Positions 26,678 through 33,747 of a DNA stretch of 50,527 nucleotides are shown here, in pieces (the first letter of the stretch is position 1; the number at the start of each line of letters is the position of its first letter). The notes below the pieces were generated by a model. It was not told the DNA's origin, did not search any database, and saw only the letters and a list, made by a program, of their open reading frames with translations. Position numbers and translations under genes: made by a program. The DNA is from Gammaproteobacteria bacterium (GTDB lineage: Bacteria; Pseudomonadota; Gammaproteobacteria; Steroidobacterales; Woeseiaceae): NCBI GenBank assembly GCA_009937445.1, contig JAACFM010000007.1, forward strand, positions 1-50,527, given 5' to 3'.

Positions 26678-28054
26678 ATGAAAATTCTCATTCTCGGCGC
26701 AGGTCAGGTTGGTTCATCCGCGGCATATCATTTGTCTCGCGAAGAGGCCAACGAGGTCACCCTCGTTGACTGGCGTCCAGACGTCCTGCGCGAGTTGCAG
26801 GATCGCCTCGATATTCGAACCGTGGTCGGTCATGCCGCATACCCGGACGTGCTTGAGCGCGCCGGCGCCAGTGATGCAGACATCGTCGTTGCGCTGACCA
26901 ACTCCGACGAAACCAATATGGTCGCGTGCCAGATCGCTTACACGAACTTTCGCACGCCCACCAAAATCGCCCGCATTCGCTCTGCAGAATATATGAATGC
27001 GCATCAGTTGTTCACGCAGGATGCGATTCCGATCGATGTTCGCATCAGCCCGGAGCAGCTCGTGTGTTCGCACATAGAGCAGCTCATTCTTTATCCCGGC
27101 TCTTCGCAGGTACTCGACTTCGCCGACGGCCGGGTGCGTCTTGTCGGTGCCAAGGCAGACCGTGAGGGCCTGCTGGTCGGCCAACGGATTGCGACGCTCA
27201 AGGATCACATTCCGAACACAGAGGGTCGAATAGCCGCCATCTACCGCGACGGTAAGGCCATGCTGCCCAAGGGCGACACGGTTATTCAGGAAGGTGATGA
27301 GGTCTTCTTCATCGCCGATCGCAAGGACATTCGCGTCTTCATGAGTGAAATGCGGCGTCTGGAAGAGCCGGTTCGCCGTGTGGTTATTGCCGGTGGCGGA
27401 AACATTGGCGTGCGCCTCGCGCTTGCGCTGGAGCAAACGAATCAGGTCAAGCTAATCGAGCGTGACCCGGTTCGCGCACGACTTATCTCCGAACAGCTCA
27501 ACAAGGCGATCGTGCTCGTAGGCGATGCGGCCGACGAGGAGTTGCTGCTTGAAGAAAATATCGACAACATCGATGTGTTCTGCGGCTTAACCAACTCGGA
27601 AGAGGCCAACATCCTCAGCTCGATGCTGGCGAAACGCCTGGGTGCACACAAGGTGATGGCGCTGATCAATCGCGCATCTTACGTCGATCTGGTTGAGGCG
27701 GGCAGCATCGACATCGCTATATCGCCCCAGCAGATCACCATCGGATCGCTGCTTTCACATGTGCGTCGAGGTGACGTGGTCAAAGTACACTCGCTGAGAC
27801 GGGGTGCGGCAGAGGCGATGGAGGCCATCGCTCACGGGGATAAAGACAGCTCCAAAGTGGTTGGACGAAAGATCGAAGATATTGAACTGCCGAAGGGTAC
27901 CGCCATCGTTGCGGTTGTCCGTGGCGATCAGGTCATTATCGCGCATCACGACACGGTGATTGAGACAGATGACCACGTCATTCTGTTTATGACAGATCGC
28001 CGCAAAATCGAACACCTGGAGAGTCTCTTCCAGGTTGGCGTTTCGTTTGTCTAA
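26678..28054 (+). CDS. trkA: Trk potassium uptake regulatory subunit TrkA
   Basis: TrkA is the peripheral NAD(H)-binding gating subunit of the Trk potassium channel system. The 458 residues form two RCK modules, each starting with a Rossmann motif: LILGAGQVGSSAA at residue 3 and VVIAGGGNIGVRLA near 232, each followed by a TrkA_C domain. TAAACT (26665-26670) ends 7 nt before the ATG and no Shine-Dalgarno sequence is present, a leaderless-type start. The stop is immediately followed by the trkH ATG, so both are made together. Confidence 0.96.
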   Translation: MKILILGAGQVGSSAAYHLSREEANEVTLVDWRPDVLRELQDRLDIRTVVGHAAYPDVLERAGASDADIVVALTNSDETNMVACQIAYTNFRTPTKIARIRSAEYMNAHQLFTQDAIPIDVRISPEQLVCSHIEQLILYPGSSQVLDFADGRVRLVGAKADREGLLVGQRIATLKDHIPNTEGRIAAIYRDGKAMLPKGDTVIQEGDEVFFIADRKDIRVFMSEMRRLEEPVRRVVIAGGGNIGVRLALALEQTNQVKLIERDPVRARLISEQLNKAIVLVGDAADEELLLEENIDNIDVFCGLTNSEEANILSSMLAKRLGAHKVMALINRASYVDLVEAGSIDIAISPQQITIGSLLSHVRRGDVVKVHSLRRGAAEAMEAIAHGDKDSSKVVGRKIEDIELPKGTAIVAVVRGDQVIIAHHDTVIETDDHVILFMTDRRKIEHLESLFQVGVSFV

Positions 28055-29506
28055 ATGAACTGGACTGTCGTACAGCGGATACTCGGGCTCCTGCTGATGA
28101 TGTTCAGCCTGACGATGCTGCCGCCCATCGCTTTCAGCATTTATTATGAAGACCATTTCTGGTTGCCCTTTGTCCAGGGCTTCGGGCTCACGCTGGCCGC
28201 AGGCTTCCTCATCTGGCTGCCGGTTCATCGTTCTCGCAAAGATCTGCGACTGCGCGATGGCTTTCTTGTGGTCGCCTCCTTCTGGACGGTACTCGGTACA
28301 TTCGGGGCTGCACCGCTGTATTTCGCAGGCGGTCTGGATCTGTCAATCACCGACGCTGTCTTCGAGTCGATGTCCGGACTGACCACGACCGGCGCAACAA
28401 TACTAACCGGGCTCGATCAGCTGCCGGTTTCAATTCTCTACTATCGTCAGCAGCTGCAGTGGCTGGGCGGCATGGGCATCATCGTATTGGCGGTCGCCGT
28501 CTTGCCCATGCTGGGCGTTGGCGGCATGCAGTTGTATCGGGCAGAGACACCGGGGCCGGTAAAGGACACAAAGCTGACGCCACGTATTACCGAGACGGCC
28601 AAGGCGCTTTGGTACGTTTACCTCGCTTTTACAATTGCGTGCATGCTCTGCTACAGGCTGGCGGGTATGGGCTGGTTCGACGCGTTGTGCCACGCTTTTT
28701 CGACCGTTGCGATCGGTGGTTTCTCAACTCACGACGCGAGCATGGCCTATTTCGACAGCGGGCTGGTCGACTGTGTTGCTATCGTCTTCATGTTCGCCGC
28801 TGGTATCAATTTTTCATTGCACTTTTTCGCCTGGCGATACGTGTCCGTAAAGCATTATGTTCGGGACCCGGAGTTCAGGGCGTACGCCTTTATATTATTG
28901 TCTCTGTCGACCATCGTCGTCTTTTCACTGTTTTACTATGGCGGCCTGAACAATCCGGACCAGACCCTTATCAAGGGTATTTTTCAAGCCGTGTCCATTG
29001 CAACAACCACTGGGTTTACAACAGAGAATTTCGCCTTGTGGCCAGGCGCGCTGCCTGCGTTACTGATTTTCGCGAGCTTTATCGGCGGATCCGCCGGTTC
29101 GACGGCCGGTGGCATCAAAGTCATTCGCTGGTTGCTTATTTATAAGCAGGGCGCGCGCGAGGTGGTGAGGCTTGTCCACCCAAGCGCGGAAATTCCGGTG
29201 AAGCTCGGGAACGCAGCCATCCCACCTCGCGTTGTGGATGCCGTCTGGGGTTTTTTCTCGGTCTACATCGTCGTGTTTGGTCTGATGCTGCTGATAATGA
29301 TGTCAACAGGGCTTGATCAGGTAACGGCCTTTTCGGCGGTCGCCGCGACGCTAAATAATCTGGGCCCCGGCCTCGGCGATGTAACGTCCGGATTTATGTC
29401 TGTGAGCGATACGGCAAAATGGGTTTCTGTTGCGGGAATGTTGTTGGGGCGTCTGGAGATTTTCACGCTGCTGGTACTGATTACACCGACTTTCTGGCGG
29501 CACTAG
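28055..29506 (+). CDS. trkH: Trk potassium transporter membrane subunit TrkH
   Basis: TrkH is the potassium-translocating membrane subunit. The 483-residue protein has four M1-P-M2 repeats with pore signatures SMSGLTTTGATIL, STVAIGGFSTHDAS, ATTTGFTTENF and LNNLGPGLG, each with the selectivity-filter glycine, and ends in the family block GMLLGRLEIFTLLVLITPTFWR. It abuts trkA with no gap, and the TRAP small permease gene begins 1 bp after its stop. Confidence 0.96.
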   Translation: MNWTVVQRILGLLLMMFSLTMLPPIAFSIYYEDHFWLPFVQGFGLTLAAGFLIWLPVHRSRKDLRLRDGFLVVASFWTVLGTFGAAPLYFAGGLDLSITDAVFESMSGLTTTGATILTGLDQLPVSILYYRQQLQWLGGMGIIVLAVAVLPMLGVGGMQLYRAETPGPVKDTKLTPRITETAKALWYVYLAFTIACMLCYRLAGMGWFDALCHAFSTVAIGGFSTHDASMAYFDSGLVDCVAIVFMFAAGINFSLHFFAWRYVSVKHYVRDPEFRAYAFILLSLSTIVVFSLFYYGGLNNPDQTLIKGIFQAVSIATTTGFTTENFALWPGALPALLIFASFIGGSAGSTAGGIKVIRWLLIYKQGAREVVRLVHPSAEIPVKLGNAAIPPRVVDAVWGFFSVYIVVFGLMLLIMMSTGLDQVTAFSAVAATLNNLGPGLGDVTSGFMSVSDTAKWVSVAGMLLGRLEIFTLLVLITPTFWRH

Positions 29507-29507
29507 A

Positions 29508-29993
29508 ATGCTGGATCGCTTTAGCGAGCGCCTTGGTAAGGCCGCATCATGGCTGACGCTTTTCATGGTCCTCGTGACCTTCGTTGTCGTCGTCATGCGT
29601 TATGTGTTCGACATGGGCTTTATCTGGCTACAGGAGTCTGTGGTCTGGATGCATGCCTTCGTGTTTATGGTGGGTGCGGCATACACCTTGCAACAGGAAG
29701 AGCATGTACGAGTCGATATTTTCTACCGGGACATGTCAGCCAAGGGCCGCGCCTGGGTCAATATTCTCGGCATCCTTCTATTTCTTTTTCCACTGTGCGC
29801 GTTTCTCGCGTGGGCGGCTTTTGATTTTGTTGCCGTGTCGTGGCGACTGCAAGAGGCATCGCGTGAGTCCGGTGGCTTGCCCTATCCTCTGCTTCCGCTC
29901 CTCAAGTCGATTCTCGTCGTCATGCCGATTACGGTAAGTCTGCAGGGCTTTTCGCTGTTGGCCCGCAGCCTGAAAGAACTGCGGAGCAACTAG
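29508..29993 (+). CDS. dctQ: TRAP transporter small permease (DctQ)
   Basis: The small membrane subunit of a tripartite ATP-independent periplasmic transporter, a Na+-coupled importer of organic acids or related solutes. The 161 residues form four helices with the family pattern VTFVVVVMRYVFDMGFIWLQE and QQEEHVRVDIFY. It starts 1 bp after trkH and ends 1 bp before dctM. The matching periplasmic binding protein is not adjacent; the only one in the window is at 37.5 kb on the other strand. Confidence 0.93.
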   Translation: MLDRFSERLGKAASWLTLFMVLVTFVVVVMRYVFDMGFIWLQESVVWMHAFVFMVGAAYTLQQEEHVRVDIFYRDMSAKGRAWVNILGILLFLFPLCAFLAWAAFDFVAVSWRLQEASRESGGLPYPLLPLLKSILVVMPITVSLQGFSLLARSLKELRSN

Positions 29994-29994
29994 C

Positions 29995-31371
29995 GTGGAA
30001 TGGGTCGCCGCACTGCTGTTCATTAGCGTCATCCTGATACTGCTGGCGGGTTTTCCCGTTGCGTTTACGCTCGGCGGAACCGCCCTGCTGTTCGCAGGGT
30101 TCGGTGTGCTCGGCGGTGGTTTTAATGAAGCGTTTCTATCGGGCCTGCCAAATCGTATCTTTGGCATCATGACCAATGAAACATTGGTCGCCGTTCCGCT
30201 TTTCGTTTTTATGGGGGTAACACTCGAGCGAGCACGCATCGCTGAGGACTTGCTTGAAACGCTGAGTGCGCTGTTCGGTACATTACGGGGCGGTCTTGGT
30301 ATATCGGTCACCCTGGTTGGGATGCTACTCGCCGCCAGCACCGGCATTGTCGGCGCGACCGTCGTAACGATGGGGCTGTTATCGCTGCCAACCATGCTAA
30401 AGCGCGGATACTCACCCGAAATTTCAGCGGGCACGATTTGCGCGTCTGGCACGTTGGGTCAAATCATTCCCCCGTCGATCATTCTGGTGATGCTCGGCGA
30501 TGTCATGACCACGGCCTACCAGCAGGCGCAGCTGGATATGGGCATTTTCTCTCCGAAAACCGTATCGGTGGGCGACCTGTTTGCCGGCGCCTTGATTCCG
30601 GGTCTCCTGCTGGTGTTTTTGTACATCATTTACATACTCGCGGTTGCCTTCTTTAAGCCCAATACGATGCCAGCTCACCACCGCGAGCCAGGCGAGAGCG
30701 TGTCTGTTCGCGACGTTTTTCGTGCGCTATTGCCGCCGTTGCTGTTGATTTTCGCCGTTCTTGGATCGATTCTGGGTGGTTATGCCACACCAACCGAGGC
30801 GGCGGGGGTAGGCGGCATGGGCGCGCTCGTGATGGCTATCGCACGCCGACAATTGAATCTCGAGCGCCTGCAAGAAATCATGCGGAGCACGTTGCGTATC
30901 AGCAGCATGGTGTTCCTGATTCTGATCGGGGCCTCGATTTTCTCGCTGGTCTTTCGGGGTTACGGCGGTGACGATGGTGTACGGGCGTTGCTGGAGTCGC
31001 TCCCCGGGGGGGTTGTTGGTGCGGTTATTGTCGTTATGCTGGTCATGTTCCTGCTGGGATTCGTACTCGATTTTATCGAGATCACGTTTGTTGTTGTGCC
31101 CATCGTTGGGCCAGTATTGCTGGCGATGGGTCTGGACCCTGTCTGGCTCGGCATCATGATCGCGATCAACTTACAGACCTCATTTCTGACGCCACCGTTC
31201 GGCTTTGCTTTGTTTTATCTTCGCGGTGTCGCGCCGCCGTCAATTACTACGGCACAAATCTATCGCGGGGTCATACCTTTTGTTGCGATACAGATCTTCG
31301 CCTTGCTGTTACTCGCCGCATTCCCTGAGCTTGTAACCTGGCTACCAGGGAAGATTTACGGCGGCAATTAG
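29995..31371 (+). CDS. dctM: TRAP transporter large permease (DctM)
   Basis: The large permease subunit, an elevator-type transport protein with about twelve helices in 458 residues. Family blocks include NETLVAVPLFVFMGVTLERA, LLAASTGIVGATVVTMGLLS, SGTLGQIIPPSIILVMLGD and LQTSFLTPPFGFALFYLRGV. The start is GTG at 29995. The 3' end overlaps the convergent aminotransferase gene by 30 bp, which places the transport and catabolic genes in close contact. Confidence 0.95.
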   Translation: MEWVAALLFISVILILLAGFPVAFTLGGTALLFAGFGVLGGGFNEAFLSGLPNRIFGIMTNETLVAVPLFVFMGVTLERARIAEDLLETLSALFGTLRGGLGISVTLVGMLLAASTGIVGATVVTMGLLSLPTMLKRGYSPEISAGTICASGTLGQIIPPSIILVMLGDVMTTAYQQAQLDMGIFSPKTVSVGDLFAGALIPGLLLVFLYIIYILAVAFFKPNTMPAHHREPGESVSVRDVFRALLPPLLLIFAVLGSILGGYATPTEAAGVGGMGALVMAIARRQLNLERLQEIMRSTLRISSMVFLILIGASIFSLVFRGYGGDDGVRALLESLPGGVVGAVIVVMLVMFLLGFVLDFIEITFVVVPIVGPVLLAMGLDPVWLGIMIAINLQTSFLTPPFGFALFYLRGVAPPSITTAQIYRGVIPFVAIQIFALLLLAAFPELVTWLPGKIYGGN

Positions 31372-32658
31372 TTTCTCCACTAACTCCTCCTGACCCCTGT
31401 CATCGAGATTGTAGGGCGGCGCCAAAAGGATGTGGTCACCGCGTCGCCCATCAATTGTGCCGCCCATCCCATAACAAAGAAGGCCGTCGTCCATCGCCTG
31501 CGCCTGAATTTTGTTATGTAGTTTTAGCGCCGGGTCGAACGGCTTCTTGCTTTGCCGGTCCTGCACAAACTCGACGCCAATGAACATGCCACGACCACGA
31601 ACATCGCCAACGTAGGGATGATTCGCAAACGCCTTGCGGAGCTGCGTCTTTATTTGCTTACCTCTCCGCGCAACGTTGTCGAGCAAGTTCTCGTCTCTGA
31701 TTACTTGCTGCGCGGCGAGTGCGGCCGCCACCGCGGTCGCGTGTCCCATGAATGTGTGACCGTGTTGAAAATAGCCGCTGTTGTTTCTTAGCGTCTCGAC
31801 GATCTTGCGGGTACACAGTAATGCGCCCACGGGTTGATAGCCGGCCGCAAGTCCCTTCGCCATCGTGACGATGTCGGGTTCAATCTGCTCTTGCTGGTAC
31901 GCCATCATGGAGCCGGTTCGGCCTGTCCCGCACATGACTTCATCGAGAATGAGATGAATCCCATAGCGGTCGCAGATTTCTCGAATACGGCTGAAGTAGC
32001 CGGGTATCGCGACAACCGCACCTGCCGTCGCGCCGACGACTGTTTCAGCGACAAAAGCAGCGACGTTTTCCGCGCCCAGCTCCTCAATCTTGTCTTCAAG
32101 CTCAAGAGCCACCCGCTCGCAATAATCTTTCTGCGTTTCCTCGGTGTTTCGCTCGCGGTACTCGAAACATGGTGCTATGTGATGGCCGTCAACCAGAAGT
32201 GGCCGAAACGATTCGCGTCGCCACTCGTTTCCGCCTACCGCCAGCGCGCCGAGGGTGTTGCCGTGATAGCTCTGGCGACGAGCGATAAAGAGGTGCCTTT
32301 GTGGCTCTCCGGACTCCAGGAAATATTGCCGGGATAATTTCAGCGCGGCTTCGACCGCTTCGGACCCACCGGACAAAAGCAGCACCTTGCTCATGCCCGG
32401 CGCACCGGTAACCAGGGTTTCCGCGAGCTCTTCCAGAACGTCCGTCGTGAAGAACGATGTGTGCGCATAGGGAAGTTTTTCGACCTGTTTTTGAATGGCC
32501 TCGATGATGGCGGGGTGGCTGTGGCCAAGACAGGAAACGGCGGCGCCACCGGACGCATCAAAATAGCGTTTTCCCGCGCTGTCGATCAGGTGGGCACCGT
32601 CACCCCTGACCGCGCGCGGCGGCCTCTTCAACAGATTTCTGTGCAACGCAAAACTCAT
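31342..32658 (-). CDS. Class III PLP-dependent aminotransferase
   Basis: A fold type I omega-aminotransferase of 438 residues. The PLP lysine is Lys268 in TMAKGLAAGYQPVGA; the ring-nitrogen aspartate is Asp239 in LILDEVMCGTGRTG, and LSGGSEAVEAALKLSRQ near residue 95 binds the phosphate. These enzymes move an amino group between an amine or amino acid and a keto acid such as pyruvate; the substrate cannot be read from sequence. It lies 7 bp after the RpiR regulator gene in the same operon, within a group of uptake genes and an FAD amine oxidase, so a role in catabolism of the imported compound is likely. Confidence 0.9.
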   Translation of the reverse strand: MSFALHRNLLKRPPRAVRGDGAHLIDSAGKRYFDASGGAAVSCLGHSHPAIIEAIQKQVEKLPYAHTSFFTTDVLEELAETLVTGAPGMSKVLLLSGGSEAVEAALKLSRQYFLESGEPQRHLFIARRQSYHGNTLGALAVGGNEWRRESFRPLLVDGHHIAPCFEYRERNTEETQKDYCERVALELEDKIEELGAENVAAFVAETVVGATAGAVVAIPGYFSRIREICDRYGIHLILDEVMCGTGRTGSMMAYQQEQIEPDIVTMAKGLAAGYQPVGALLCTRKIVETLRNNSGYFQHGHTFMGHATAVAAALAAQQVIRDENLLDNVARRGKQIKTQLRKAFANHPYVGDVRGRGMFIGVEFVQDRQSKKPFDPALKLHNKIQAQAMDDGLLCYGMGGTIDGRRGDHILLAPPYNLDDRGQEELVEKLIAAVNLPW

Positions 32659-32665
32659 GTCGTGA

Positions 32666-33532
32666 TTACCAATAGGCGCTGATTCGTGACAGCTGCTTTT
32701 CAGCGTCTTCGGCGATTTTCACCGCGTCGCCGCCTGCCTTCGTAACGAGCATCGTTACCAGCGCTTGCGTAACGGCCAGCGCTCCGGTGAATGAGTGGTA
32801 GAAAGAAGGCGATTGATTTCTCGTAACGATAGTGTGCGCAGCTGCGTTGGCCGCGGGTGAGGCGATACTGTCGGTCACTGCCACGATGTCTGCTCCGGCG
32901 TCTGCCGCGTATTCCACTGCGTCAATCGTAAGTCGCGTATACGGCGGAAAGGAAATCACCAACAGGCAGTCCCCTGCACCGATACCGCGCAGCTGGTCCG
33001 CAAAAATGCCAGCTGCAGCGTCAACCAGCTGGCTTTTGTCCTGGAATAACTGATAGGCATAGTGAAACAGGAATGCGGGGGCATGGGCGCCGCGCATTCC
33101 CAATACGTAGACCCTTCGACTGTCATGTATCGTTTGCGCCGCGGCGTCCATGACCGCGTAGTTGGCGTCGGACAGCGAACCATTGATATTGGCTATCTCC
33201 TGCGTGCGAAGATCGTCGAACAATGCCTTCTCGCCTGATTGCCCAAGGTGCTGCACGCGCTGCAGTTTTCTGGCGAAGTCCGGAGAGGCGGCTCGAAGAC
33301 GCTGTCGGAACGGCTCGCGGAGCGATTCGTAGTCGCTAAAGCCCAGGGTTTTTGCCAGCCGGGTAATCGTCGCCGGCTTTACGCCCGCCTCTCTGGCAAC
33401 GCCGCGCATTGAATTCAGACCGACTTCTTCAGGATGATCCACCATGAAACGGGCCGCCTTTTGTAGTTCGGGCGTCAGTTTCGGGTACGAATCGATAAGC
33501 AGTCTGATGGTTTCAGGGTATCGGCTGTGCAT
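32666..33532 (-). CDS. MurR/RpiR family transcriptional regulator with SIS domain
   Basis: Residues about 1-80 are an RpiR-type helix-turn-helix (NSMRGVAREAGVKPATITRLAKTLGFSDYE); about 115-255 are a SIS domain with YVLGMRGAHAPAFLFHYAYQ and LLVISFPPYTR, which in this family senses phosphosugars or other metabolites. The start at 33532 is chosen over an in-frame GTG at 33559, which has no ribosome site. The gene leads the aminotransferase operon and is divergent from the TonB receptor, with two repeated 13-mers in the gap that are probable binding sites. It likely controls the whole locus. Confidence 0.9.
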   Translation of the reverse strand: MHSRYPETIRLLIDSYPKLTPELQKAARFMVDHPEEVGLNSMRGVAREAGVKPATITRLAKTLGFSDYESLREPFRQRLRAASPDFARKLQRVQHLGQSGEKALFDDLRTQEIANINGSLSDANYAVMDAAAQTIHDSRRVYVLGMRGAHAPAFLFHYAYQLFQDKSQLVDAAAGIFADQLRGIGAGDCLLVISFPPYTRLTIDAVEYAADAGADIVAVTDSIASPAANAAAHTIVTRNQSPSFYHSFTGALAVTQALVTMLVTKAGGDAVKIAEDAEKQLSRISAYW

Positions 33533-33579
33533 GCACTCGCTTCTTGCTGTGCGCCGCACATAGAATCAACGGCACGTAA

Positions 33580-33622
33580 TGAAACATTTGTTTTATAGAT
33601 AGACTATAGTGAATCATTCGTT
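33580..33622. promoter_or_regulatory. Probable RpiR operator: two 13-bp direct repeats
   Basis: TGAAACATTTGTT (33580-33592) and TGAATCATTCGTT (33610-33622) differ at two positions and start exactly 30 bp apart, about three helical turns. The first extends to a near-palindrome (33580-33595). They lie between the divergent regulator and TonB receptor genes. Same-face spacing is typical of sites bound by two dimers of one regulator. Confidence 0.6.
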
Positions 33623-33701
33623 GCATTGATATAACTCATCCGCTAGGTTTACGGGTTGAGCCAATAAAACTAATTGGCACGGTGCGTATCGCAAGATTGT
33701 T

Positions 33702-33731
33702 TAGTTATATTTTTTGTCTAGTTATATTTTT
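33702..33731 (+). repeat. 13-bp direct repeat in the TonB receptor leader
   Basis: TAGTTATATTTTT occurs at 33702-33714 and again at 33719-33731, a period of 17 bp, ending 17 bp before the receptor ATG. Each copy contains a possible -10 (TATATT). It may be a duplicated promoter element or an AT-rich enhancer of translation; it is too AT-rich to judge by eye. Confidence 0.4.
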
Positions 33732-33747
33732 CCGGGGGAAAAACAAA

